Under the pieces are notes generated by a model. It made no database searches. It had not been told where the DNA came from and worked only from the letters and a program-made list of their open reading frames with translations. Below are positions 24,538 to 32,364 of a DNA stretch of 64,000 nt, one piece after another. The position numbers and the translations under genes were made by a program. The stretch lies in the NCBI GenBank assembly GCA_032251455.1, contig JAVVEG010000008.1, positions 73,065 through 137,064 of the forward strand. The letters are read 5' to 3'. How positions within the stretch are numbered: position 1 is the first letter of the stretch; every line of letters begins with the position of its first letter. This stretch comes from JAVVEG01 sp032251455 (GTDB taxonomy: Bacteria > Pseudomonadota > Gammaproteobacteria > Pseudomonadales > Pseudohongiellaceae).

Positions 24538-24570
24538 GGCCCGGCAAGCCTCACTTGCCGGGCTTTTTTT
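24538..24570 (+). terminator. plus-strand intrinsic terminator between A and B
   Basis: A 10-bp stem (GCCCGGCAAG / CTTGCCGGGC) with a 5-nt loop is followed by TTTTTTT on the plus strand. The U-tract is on the strand opposite to the operon, so it would stop antisense transcripts rather than the A-B message. Confidence 0.8.
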
Positions 24571-24582
24571 GTGCTCGGTTAT

Positions 24583-26562
24583 TCAATCGCCTGCCAGTGG
24601 CGAGCTGCGCACTGGCAGCGACAGGATGAAATCATCCCCGCCGATCGACAGACTCTCATCTCGCGCCAGGGCATCACCCGCTGCGCGGCGATGACGGAAA
24701 TCAAACTGCTCGGCGCCGGCTTTGGGTGGCTCTGGTACGGGCGGGGCAGGCAGCTGCTGCGCGACTTGCAGGGCGCTCATCACCCCTTCGTTTTTCGCCA
24801 TTTGCTTTTTCGCTTTAACCCACTCGCGCTTCTGGCGGTTGTACTGTCTGCCGGCATCCTGGTCACCGAACCCGGCACTCATCGTGCACTCAGCCACTGC
24901 GATGTATCGCCCATCAAGGCTGTAGGCATGCACTTCTTCGTGGAGCTTGTCGGGGTCGAATCGGATCACGACTTTCTGGCCGATGTACTCTGCCAGGGCG
25001 TCACAGGCGTAGCGGTTACGGCCGATATCACTAGCGCTGCCGGCGTCCAGGGCGACGCTGCCGTCTTTGGCTACGCGCACAGCTTCGGCTGTCAACATCC
25101 ACAGCTGGCGCTGGGCGGCAGTGGCCTTGCGGATGACAGCGCGCCCATACGACTGCTCAAACACCTGGTCAAAAGACAGCACGCCATGCGCCATCTCGCT
25201 CCGGCGCTTGGTGGTGGCGTTCCAGCTGGCCACGCCTTGGGCCAGGATTTGCAGGAAAAGCTCGATCGGCACGGCGCGCTCGCCATAGTTATCTGGTTTG
25301 TCGATAGGACTGGTGCCGGTGTAGGCGCCAGCCAGAGCCGGGTGCCTGTCGACGTACTCACCTATCCCGCCGATGCCGAAGGCGCGCTCCACGGGTTTGG
25401 CCTGGCCATGCCCCTTGCCGGCCTGCACAGAGGTCCAATGCACCTTGACGCCGAGTTTGGGGAAAAGGCCCATCGGGTCGTCAGCCTGCACTTTGAAGCG
25501 GTAGCGGTTGGGCACCCCGCCGGTCAGCCACTTATTGGCGGCGGCGCGGGTGTTGTCGATAGTGGCATGCTTGGGGATCCCGTACTGCTCGATCAACCGG
25601 CCCAGGGCGCGGCGGATCATGTCCGAGTGCTCGGTTTCGTCAGTCTCGTAAGCGAGCATCTTGCGGCTGTGAATATCCTGCCAGAACCAGGTCTTGGGAC
25701 GGGCAATTTTGCCGTCCGGCCAGCGGACCATGACGTTGTGCATATAGCCGTCGCCGTTGATCCACTCCAGCGCATGCAACTCACACACGCGGCGCTGCAT
25801 GGCTGGGTACATGGCGAGCAGGCCTGCCTCGCCCTCACGTTTCAGAATCTTGATCCAGGCGGGTAGTCGCTTTATGCGCCGCTTAATCGTGTTGACGCTG
25901 GGCACAATCCAGCCGTGCTCCTGGGCCGCTGCCTGCAGCCGGCGATAGCAGGCGCTGAGACCAGGCTTTTCGGGGCGCAAGTAGTCGCCTTTAATGAACT
26001 CCCAGGCAGCACCTGAGAGCTCGACCTGTTTGGTGCGGCCAATATGGGAAGGGGTAAGCGCAGGCAGCCAGTCGTCCGGATCATATTGCTTCAACCCAGG
26101 GCGGCCAGGCTTGCCGTGCCAGTTGTCGCGTATAGTGCGCCAGGACCAGGGTGAGTCAGCGGCAGCAGATGCGACAGCTTCATGTTGTGGATGCCCCGCA
26201 TCCAACAGAGCTTTCAGCGCAATGAATACCTGCAGCTTGGCCTCGGCATGCGCTTTCTGCTTGGCCGTCTTTGCTGCAAAATGCGCCCATAACTCATCCC
26301 GATCATACGATACGGGGCCGTCAGAGCGCGGCAGCTCCATCGCGCCGCTGCGGATATCACGCAGGATCAATGCTCGCTGGGCGGCAAGCGGCAGGCCGCT
26401 CAATGCGTACTCCCAGCCCTTGCCTTCGGTCCGCTTGCGGCGGGGATAGTCGCCGCGATCACCTGCCAATGTGAGCCCTCGGTCTGTCGCAGGCAGCCCT
26501 GGCAAACCCGCCAGAGCGGTGGCGGGATACCAGCGCTCGTCATCCGTAATGGTTTTTGTCAT
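24583..26562 (-). CDS. A: Mu A-like DDE transposase
   Basis: A 659-residue transposase (Mu A is 663). The catalytic triad falls at D271 (INGDG), D336 (ATIDNTR) and E392 (KPVERAF), almost the Mu A numbering (D269, D336, E392). The N-terminus (WYPATALAGLPGLPATDRGL) is the enhancer-binding winged helix. Residues about 75-240 contain the end-binding subdomains, and the C-terminal 100 residues the B/ClpX-interacting part. It cuts phage ends and joins them to target DNA. It overlaps the upstream gene by 4 bp. Confidence 0.97.
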   Translation of the reverse strand: MTKTITDDERWYPATALAGLPGLPATDRGLTLAGDRGDYPRRKRTEGKGWEYALSGLPLAAQRALILRDIRSGAMELPRSDGPVSYDRDELWAHFAAKTAKQKAHAEAKLQVFIALKALLDAGHPQHEAVASAAADSPWSWRTIRDNWHGKPGRPGLKQYDPDDWLPALTPSHIGRTKQVELSGAAWEFIKGDYLRPEKPGLSACYRRLQAAAQEHGWIVPSVNTIKRRIKRLPAWIKILKREGEAGLLAMYPAMQRRVCELHALEWINGDGYMHNVMVRWPDGKIARPKTWFWQDIHSRKMLAYETDETEHSDMIRRALGRLIEQYGIPKHATIDNTRAAANKWLTGGVPNRYRFKVQADDPMGLFPKLGVKVHWTSVQAGKGHGQAKPVERAFGIGGIGEYVDRHPALAGAYTGTSPIDKPDNYGERAVPIELFLQILAQGVASWNATTKRRSEMAHGVLSFDQVFEQSYGRAVIRKATAAQRQLWMLTAEAVRVAKDGSVALDAGSASDIGRNRYACDALAEYIGQKVVIRFDPDKLHEEVHAYSLDGRYIAVAECTMSAGFGDQDAGRQYNRQKREWVKAKKQMAKNEGVMSALQVAQQLPAPPVPEPPKAGAEQFDFRHRRAAGDALARDESLSIGGDDFILSLPVRSSPLAGD

Positions 26563-27041
26563 TCTTCATCTTCCTCAAACAGGTTAAGCTCCGGTGTCAG
26601 TGTCTTACCGACATTGGCGCGGTGCCCGGCGATATCGCTCATAGTTCGATTCAGTGCAGCCATCGTTGCGTCAGCCTCGGCATCGCCGCGGTAGAAGCGG
26701 GCAAGCAGGTTGACTGCCTCGTTGAAGCCAGTCTGCAGCGCCAACAGATCAGCATCCTTGGCGGGCGTGCCGGCAGGGATATTGATCAGCAGCTTGTGCG
26801 CGCTGGTGGCAATGTATTGGGTGACAAAGTGGGCGCCCGTGGCGTGCTCATAGGGACGGATCAGAATAGCTGGCAGCTTGCCGCTTTCCAGCCACTTGTA
26901 CAGCACCCACTTGCTGGGCAATCCCATCAGATCGGCAACCCGATCCACTGACAGGTTGCGCTTCTCGCGCCCGTATTCCAGGCACAGCTCCATCGCGTGC
27001 CGCAGCGAGCTGGGAGCGACCCGGTTCCAATTACGGCGCAT
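26559..27041 (-). CDS. early protein with HTH-like N-terminus, unknown
   Basis: A 160-residue protein between the ner-like region and A, starting at the ATG at 27041 inside the end of a 37-codon gene. The N-terminal half has a helix-turn-helix-like pattern (SVDRVADLMGLPSKWVLYKW). A conserved-looking core follows (IRPYEHATGAHFVTQYIATSAHKLLINIPAG), and an acidic tail overlaps the A start. Genes in this place occur in other Mu-like phages without known role. Longer upstream frames are disfavoured because they would overlap the neighbour fully. Confidence 0.75.
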   Translation of the reverse strand: MRRNWNRVAPSSLRHAMELCLEYGREKRNLSVDRVADLMGLPSKWVLYKWLESGKLPAILIRPYEHATGAHFVTQYIATSAHKLLINIPAGTPAKDADLLALQTGFNEAVNLLARFYRGDAEADATMAALNRTMSDIAGHRANVGKTLTPELNLFEEDEE

Positions 27042-27144
27042 GATTGGATGCCTCGTTAAAAGCAGCGTCCAAAATGACTGAGGCATTGCTCTCGCCACAC
27101 AAGCCGGTTCCGTTTAAGATGGCGGCAAAATGAAGGAGGGTCAT
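27031..27144 (-). CDS. 37-residue early ORF coupled to ner-like gene
   Basis: An ATG at 27144 overlaps the ner-like stop as ATGA and has a strong AAGGAGG nine bases upstream. The frame (MTLLHFAAILNGTGLCGESN...) runs to a TAA at 27031, ten bases past the start of the next gene. The Shine-Dalgarno and overlap suggest translation. It may serve to couple translation onward, or encode a microprotein. No similarity recognised. Confidence 0.6.
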   Translation of the reverse strand: MTLLHFAAILNGTGLCGESNASVILDAAFNEASNHAP

Positions 27145-27410
27145 GCAGTCCTCCTTTTTGCGAGCTGTTCGGCACTGTTTGTATCCGGGTACCGACTGGG
27201 CCAGATCTTTTCAGGAGGGACGCCGATGGCTTCAGCGATGAGGCGTTGGGCTTTCGGCCAGGGCCCGGCCAGTGCGCGGCATAAACTGTTGGGGCTGGCG
27301 TAGCCGTGGTGCAGTGACAGCCGGCGCGTGGACCAGCCGGCTTTGTGGAGTGCCGCGACAATATCAGCGCGGTGCCAGTCTTTCTTTTTACGGGGTTTTT
27401 TTGCGGCCAT
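27141..27410 (-). CDS. ner: Ner-like early regulator
   Basis: An 89-residue DNA-binding protein of the Ner/SfsB type. A basic start (AAKKPRKKKDWHRADIVAAL) is followed by the helix-turn-helix GWSTRRLSLHHGYASPNSL and the signature WPKAQRLIAEAIGVPPEKIWPSRY. In Mu, Ner shuts off early and repressor transcription after infection. The ATG at 27410 is chosen from GAGGA upstream and the usual family start. It is the first gene of the leftward early operon and faces the repressor across the operator region. Confidence 0.92.
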   Translation of the reverse strand: MAAKKPRKKKDWHRADIVAALHKAGWSTRRLSLHHGYASPNSLCRALAGPWPKAQRLIAEAIGVPPEKIWPSRYPDTNSAEQLAKRRTA

Positions 27411-27446
27411 GCAGAAAGTCCTCTTTTTTTGGGGTTGTAGGTATCT

Positions 27447-27498
27447 ATATGACACCAATCTATTACAAATATGACATGCTAGTCAAACAAATATGTGA
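27447..27498. promoter_or_regulatory. operator array: three ATATGACA-type elements 22 bp apart
   Basis: ATATGACA occurs at 27447 and 27469, and ATATGTGA at 27491, giving two exact 22-bp steps (two helical turns). They lie in the divergent gap between ner and the repressor. A minus-strand TTGACT (27486-27481) lies within the array and may be the early -35. Binding by the repressor, Ner or both is inferred. Confidence 0.75.
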
Positions 27499-27552
27499 GT
27501 TCTGTTTCTCAAAGCTCGCATATTGGCTATTAAAATTAGGTAATATACTGAT

Positions 27553-28284
27553 ATGCATAACAAAAAAACAGAATCAGAACTAAATGTTGATAGTAGCAAC
27601 TCAGTTCCTATTCTTACTCATGGAATCGGAACTCGCATTAATGCGATTACATCCCAAATCAATGGGGGTAAAAGGCAGCTGGCAAAGCAGATCGGTTTAT
27701 CTGAGGCGCAGCTGCATCGCATTATTGCGGGACAAAGCCAGACCAGGATTGAAACCATTGTGTCCATCGCTAAGGTCGCCGGAGTATCAATAGAATGGCT
27801 GGCTACTGGCGAAGGCCCAATGAGGCCGCAGCCAGCGGATGTAGCTGCTGGCGGGCAACCCAGTGGTGGTACTGCTGCAGAGGTGTTTGATCGGATAGAG
27901 GCGTTGCTTGAAGCGGTGGATGAAGTGCCTGTCTCGCATGACGCACTAAGCAAGAGCCCCGAATTACAAGGCGCTCACAGGGATTTGCAACGCTTGGCCG
28001 CTGATCAATCGCTCCAGGCAAACCAGCGAGCTCGCGCTGATATGATGCTGCGTGTCGCCTTTGGTGATAGCCAGGCAGATGCCAGGTATGAAGCCCGAGT
28101 GCATGACACATTCAGCAAGTTGCGACAAGCGGACGACACCGTTAAACGCACCTGCAGCCTGGTCGACTACACACCCTCTCCGATGCTAAGATCGACCATT
28201 GTTGCCCTGGTGGCAGAGGGCATGACCGACACCCAACTGTACCAGCTGCTCGCAACATTGAAGGCCGACAGAGGGGGTCTTTAA
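27553..28284 (+). CDS. phage repressor-like XRE/HTH protein
   Basis: A 243-residue protein, the only plus-strand gene of the prophage. An XRE-type helix-turn-helix spans about residues 38-85 (GKRQLAKQIGLSEAQLHRII, VSIAKVAGVSIEWLATGEGP). The C-terminal 150 residues are helical and show no S24/LexA peptidase motif, so RecA-stimulated self-cleavage is not expected. Its position next to the phage end and divergent from ner is that of Mu c. The C-terminal family is unfamiliar. Base composition is lower in GC near the start than in neighbouring phage genes. Confidence 0.88.
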   Translation: MHNKKTESELNVDSSNSVPILTHGIGTRINAITSQINGGKRQLAKQIGLSEAQLHRIIAGQSQTRIETIVSIAKVAGVSIEWLATGEGPMRPQPADVAAGGQPSGGTAAEVFDRIEALLEAVDEVPVSHDALSKSPELQGAHRDLQRLAADQSLQANQRARADMMLRVAFGDSQADARYEARVHDTFSKLRQADDTVKRTCSLVDYTPSPMLRSTIVALVAEGMTDTQLYQLLATLKADRGGL

Positions 28285-28298
28285 ACGCGTTTTAAACG
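28281..28298. repeat. two phased TTAAACG copies at the end of the repressor gene
   Basis: TTAAACG starts at 28281 and 28292, 11 bp apart, covering the repressor stop codon. It is the same element as the four-copy array at 10340-10377. Confidence 0.8.
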
Positions 28299-28334
28299 GT
28301 TGTTGCTGCTACTGGGATATTCGCGTGTCAATTG

Positions 28335-28371
28335 GCAAAAACGGCTGTTTTTTGCAAAAAGGCTGTTTTTT
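28335..28371. repeat. 18-bp direct repeat in the phage end region
   Basis: A CAAAAA-(C)GGCTGTTTTTT unit occurs twice in a row (28335-28353 and 28353-28371), with one base difference. It lies next to the innermost CGAAAA box of the phage end and may form part of a transposase- or host-factor-binding region. Confidence 0.75.
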
Positions 28372-28502
28372 CGCGATTCCAAAATTCTGCCGTGTTTCGC
28401 CCGCCTTGCCCGCTTAAGCTATTGATACTTAGCTCAAAACTGATCGGCATTGCTCACCATTGCGCGGATCCGTGGTTTTCGCATATCTAGTGGTTGCGCA
28501 CA
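28368..28502 (-). other. predicted Mu-type phage left end with three transposase-binding-like boxes
   Basis: Read leftward from 28502 the DNA begins TGT and has CACTnGAnnTnCGAAAA at bases 11-27. The spacing is exactly that of the first A-binding site at the left end of Mu. Two further CGAAA boxes lie 82 and 108 bp inward (28399-28395 and 28373-28368), like Mu L2 and L3. TG is the invariant terminal dinucleotide of Mu-type ends. The adjacent 28503-28507 (GCCAG) is the expected 5-bp target duplication; the second copy is outside the window. Confidence 0.82.
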
Positions 28503-29509
28503 GCCAGTCCGGATTGATAACGGCCCACAGAAGGAGCAAGCATTCCAGCTTGCTGAAAATACGCTTCGGCTAACTCAAAAAAACCTGCATTGAGTCCCAG
28601 CTCCGCCAACATACCCAGCGCTGAAGCTGTAGTCATGTCCTCTGGCCTTGCGAGCATGGGTTGCGGACTGATGGTAACCGACAGGCTCTCAGGATTTCTG
28701 TTCTCAAGTTGAAGATACCTGATGTATTCCGCAGCCAACCGATTGAGTGAAACCGGAAATCCCCGATCGAACGCATATCTGCCCCGGCGTTGTTCGGCCA
28801 GGAGGGCCAGATAATTCTGCAAACCTTCCCGATAATCCCGAAACCCGTCCTGCTGATGGGCGTGCAACAGAAAATGCAGAAGCATGGCGGCCTTGGCATT
28901 GGCCACCTGAACAAGCAACGGGGAGGCGAGCCCGGAATTATCAAAAAGCAGGACTTCCAGGGGCATTGCAGTATCGATTTGTGTCGCGGTGCGCACTCTT
29001 GCCATCGAAAGCTGTTGCAGTGTTGGCGTGTCGGTATCCAAGCGCAAGCGGCTCAGATACTCTGCCATGCCTTCTTCATACCAGCGTGGGTCATGCAGAC
29101 CAGAGCCATTATTGATGAATTGGTGCGCAAGCTCATGCAAGCCCTGCCTGATCGATCCAGGCTGATTGAGTATTGCCAGATAATTCCCCCGGGGCGAAGG
29201 ATAGAGCACGGCCTCGGCAGTTTCCGGGGCAAACCGATGCAGCGCTGCCTGGGTTTCAAACAGATATACATAGGTTGGCACCGCCAAATCGCTTGTTGAA
29301 ATCAACTCTTCAACGGCAGCCTTCCAGGTACCCAACTGCACAGCCAACGCGGTGGTTTGCTCATCATCCAATTGACTGAGAAAGATGAAGCCATTTGCAT
29401 TGAGTTTGCGCCAGCCTTCTCCATGCATCGATCCTTCATTACTTTGGCCCAATGCAGGGGGTTGAATCAGGTAGGAACAAAGTATCAGTATCCACCCTAT
29501 TTTATGCAT
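28487..29509 (-). pseudogene. secreted HExxH metalloprotease-like gene truncated by the prophage
   Basis: A 340-residue frame with a signal peptide (MHKIGWILILCSYLIQPPALG). A gluzincin-type site is seen: GLHELAHQFI (HExxH near residue 125) with a downstream WYEEGMAEYLSRL supplying the third ligand, as in DUF1570/peptidase MA-like proteins. The end looks like an interrupted TPR (ASALGMLAELGLNAGFFELAEA). Host codons stop inside GC|T at 28503; the last residues VRNH and the TAG are phage DNA. The remaining 3' part should lie beyond the other prophage end. Whether the shortened protein still works is unknown. Confidence 0.75.
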
Positions 29510-29695
29510 TACTCACCTGCCACATGAAAATATTCAGGAAGCAACCGTATTCAAGCAAAAACCCTGTGCTCGTTTGATCTTGACTGACAATGTAACCCGG
29601 ACCGGCCTTGTTCAGCAAGGCTCAGCACATTAGGCTCAGTACGCACGCCATTGCCTGTTGTACTGATTCACTGAATCACCTGCCTGAGCTCGTAT

Positions 29696-31360
29696 TTACA
29701 TGCCTGGGTAATTGGGCCCGCCGCCGCCCTCCGGTACCACCCAGTTGATATTCTGGGCCGGATCCTTGATGTCGCAGGTTTTGCAGTGGACACAATTCTG
29801 CGCATTGATCTGAAACCGTTTGCTGCCATCACCTTCTGTCAGCACCTCATAAACGCCTGCCGGGCAATAGCGTTGTGCCGGCTCATCATAATCCGGCAGA
29901 TTCCTTTCGATAGGTATTGCTGGATCAGTCAAATGCAGATGGCAGGGCTGGTCCTCAATATGGTTGGTGTTTGACAAAAAGACAGAGGACAATTTATCAA
30001 AGCTGATCTTGCCGTCAGGTTTTGGATACTCAATGCGTGGCGCCTGGTCGGCACGTTTCAGTTGGGCATAATCTGCCGAGTCATCCCGGAATGTCAGCGG
30101 AAAGTGTCCCATGAAAATATTATGCTCGAGGAAGCTGAGACCGCTGCCCACCCAGAAACCGAATTTATGAAATCCGGCACTGAAATTCCTGGTTTTGTGC
30201 AGCTCCTCATAAAGGCTCGATTCTCTTACCTTCACTGCATAGCCCTGCAGGTTCCTGTCCGCCACTTCCTGCTCTGCAGTTAATGCCTCGAACAGGGACT
30301 CTGCGGCCAGCATCCCCGATTTCATTGCCGTATGGCTGCCTTTGATCTTCGCCGCATTGAGTGTACCTGCATCGCAACCCACCAGCAGCCCGCCAGGGAA
30401 ATGCATTTGCGGCAAGGAATTGAGCCCTCCCTTGTTCAAGGCACGAGCGCCATAGCTGAGCCGCTTGCCTCCTTCCAGGTATTGTTTGATAACCGGATGA
30501 TGCTTGTATTTCTGAAATTCGTCATACGGGCTAAGATGTGGATTTTGGTATGCAAGATCCACTATCAGGCCTACGTAAACCTGGTTATCTTCGGCATGAT
30601 AGAGAAATCCACCACTGGAGCCTGCGTAACTGTCACCGATGGTCGGGTATCCCGCCGTATGCACGACCAGCCCGGGTTTATGCTGTGCTTCAGGAATTTC
30701 CCAGACTTCCTTGAGACCAATGCCGTAATGCTGCGCATCGGAATTTTTATCAAGTTCGAAACGCTTGATGATTTCTTTGCCCAGATGCCCACGACACCCT
30801 TCGGCAAGTATTGTATAGCGTGCATGAAACTCAAAACCGGGCTCAAAGGTATCTTTCTTTTCCCCCGCAACATTTATACCCATGTCACCCGTAGCAACCC
30901 CCTTTACACTGCCATCCTCGGCATAGAGAATCTCGGCAGCGGCAAAGCCTGGGAATACTTCGGCACCAAGCTCCATGGCCTGTTCACCTAACCAGCGACA
31001 GAGATTGCCCAGGGAGATAATGTAGTTCCCTTCATTGTGCATCGGTTTCGGCACCAGTAAACCTGGAAATTTGAGAGCTTTTTTTGCCCCGGGGAGATAA
31101 TAGACATCATCACCCTTGACCGCTGTCTTGAGGGGGGCTCCTTTTTCCTTCCAGTCCGGAAACAGTTCATTCAGGGCTGATGGTTCAAAAACAGCACCAG
31201 ATAGAATATGCGCACCAATTTCCGACCCCTTTTCCAGAACACAGACTGATATTTCCCGGTCGGCTTCCCGCGCCAACTGCAGTAATTTACAGGCAGTGGC
31301 AAGCCCCGCAGGACCTGCACCAACAATGACCACATCAACTTCCATTGATTCACGTTGCAT
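29696..31360 (-). CDS. electron transfer flavoprotein-ubiquinone oxidoreductase
   Basis: A 554-residue ETF-QO. It takes electrons from ETF, reduced by acyl-CoA and other dehydrogenases, and passes them to ubiquinone at the inner membrane. The FAD motif is at the start (DVVIVGAGPAGLATACK, GxGxxG). The membrane/quinone region includes the middle YQNPHLSPYDEFQKYKHHP. A 4Fe-4S ferredoxin-like end has CVHCKTCDIKDP near residue 521. Full family length. It fits the acyl-CoA metabolism genes nearby. The 186-bp gap between it and the truncated gene shows nothing clear. Confidence 0.97.
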   Translation of the reverse strand: MQRESMEVDVVIVGAGPAGLATACKLLQLAREADREISVCVLEKGSEIGAHILSGAVFEPSALNELFPDWKEKGAPLKTAVKGDDVYYLPGAKKALKFPGLLVPKPMHNEGNYIISLGNLCRWLGEQAMELGAEVFPGFAAAEILYAEDGSVKGVATGDMGINVAGEKKDTFEPGFEFHARYTILAEGCRGHLGKEIIKRFELDKNSDAQHYGIGLKEVWEIPEAQHKPGLVVHTAGYPTIGDSYAGSSGGFLYHAEDNQVYVGLIVDLAYQNPHLSPYDEFQKYKHHPVIKQYLEGGKRLSYGARALNKGGLNSLPQMHFPGGLLVGCDAGTLNAAKIKGSHTAMKSGMLAAESLFEALTAEQEVADRNLQGYAVKVRESSLYEELHKTRNFSAGFHKFGFWVGSGLSFLEHNIFMGHFPLTFRDDSADYAQLKRADQAPRIEYPKPDGKISFDKLSSVFLSNTNHIEDQPCHLHLTDPAIPIERNLPDYDEPAQRYCPAGVYEVLTEGDGSKRFQINAQNCVHCKTCDIKDPAQNINWVVPEGGGGPNYPGM

Positions 31361-31506
31361 TTATTCGTTTCCCCCCGCGAAAACTCGTCACTTTGAAATT
31401 CATGACCATTAAAAAAACCTGGCCGGTATTATCCTTTAATACGCCACTGTAGCGCAAAGCCTTGTATTTACAGATTTCTATGCCAGCAAAGCCAACCAGA
31501 GTTCAA

Positions 31507-32247
31507 TCAATTGACGGCAACCTGTTTGACAAAAACTAACATGTGCTGCCAGGGCAGGAAATCCAGCGTATCTTCCCAATACAGATCAAATACCCCCATT
31601 TCCTTGACAACCTGTTGTTCGGTCATTTTGTGCAGAGGCCTGATGGGTACACTTCGATCTTCACCCCGGTACTCCAGCAGAATCACCTTACCACCCGGTT
31701 TCAGTGCCTTGACTATGCCTGACATCATCTCGTAGGGGTGAGAGAATTCATGATAGGCATCGACCATCAGGACTACATCGACCGCATTCTCGGGTAGTCG
31801 GGGATCATCTATCTGTCCCAGAACGCCCTCGATGTTGGTGATATTCTCCTGCTGCTTGCGAGTCTCGATCAGCGCCAGCATTTCCGGCTGAATATCCACT
31901 GCCAACACCTTGCCCTGAGGAACCAGGTGGGCAATGCGAAAGGAGAAATATCCTGAGCCAGCGCCAATATCGGCCACCACATCATCGGGCTCTAGCCCCA
32001 TGTTGGCAACCACTTCATCAGGCATTTCCTCATGTGTTCTCTGCGGCCGCTCCAACCACTCAGCCGCCTGATGCCCCATCACCCCGGAGATTTCCCTGCC
32101 CTGATAGAATTTGCCTATTCCGCCCTGACTGCGCTCAGGGGCCATGATATACCCGGCGTCCTGCTCCTGAGCCTGAATACAGGCGGTGAAGCTCAACAGC
32201 ATGGACAATAATAAGCACCTAAGGCTGGTCGGACGAAATTGAGACAT
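31507..32247 (-). CDS. SAM-dependent methyltransferase-like protein with signal peptide
   Basis: A 246-residue protein from the ATG at 32247 (GGAGAA upstream). A class I methyltransferase fold is clear: VVADIGAGSGYFSFRIA (motif I), KVLAVDIQPEMLALI, VDVVLMVDAYHEF and LKPGGKVILLEYRGED. It begins with a hydrophobic signal ending in SFTACIQA, which resembles a lipobox. Export of a SAM enzyme is odd because SAM is cytoplasmic; many homologues of this type do carry such leaders. Substrate unknown. It is divergent from the CoA-transferase. Confidence 0.85.
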   Translation of the reverse strand: MSQFRPTSLRCLLLSMLLSFTACIQAQEQDAGYIMAPERSQGGIGKFYQGREISGVMGHQAAEWLERPQRTHEEMPDEVVANMGLEPDDVVADIGAGSGYFSFRIAHLVPQGKVLAVDIQPEMLALIETRKQQENITNIEGVLGQIDDPRLPENAVDVVLMVDAYHEFSHPYEMMSGIVKALKPGGKVILLEYRGEDRSVPIRPLHKMTEQQVVKEMGVFDLYWEDTLDFLPWQHMLVFVKQVAVN

Positions 32248-32364
32248 AAGCTGATTCTCCAAAATGGGACAGACTGCTCTGGATTGTACTAGAATAGCCG
32301 GCCACATCAAGAACACACTCATGGCACGAGCAGCGGGCCGACAGAGCAATGCAAGGGGAAATCA

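Larger units (their letters stand above)
1..28502 (-). mobile_element. Mu-like transposable prophage, left-end portion (incomplete at window edge)
   Basis: A continuous block of Mu-family genes runs from a repressor at 27553 to a P2-like tail gene cut by the window edge. It includes transposase A, ATPase B, Gam, GemA, Mor, and Mu head proteins gp25 to gp37. The right boundary is placed at 28502 from a Mu-type terminal sequence (see the site at 28368-28502). The block is GC-richer than the flanking chromosome and nearly all genes read leftward, except the repressor. The other phage end is not in the window. That it is a prophage is certain from gene content; whether it is still active cannot be judged here, although no gene I could check is broken. 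Confidence 0.96.

Noticed and set aside
24571..25866. Plus-strand frame of 431 codons
   Set aside because: Antisense to transposase A, whose catalytic residues are intact; also crosses the catalytic core.
27056..27361. Minus-strand frame of 101 codons overlapping ner
   Set aside because: It reads in another frame of the Ner-like gene, and lacks a ribosome site and any domain pattern.
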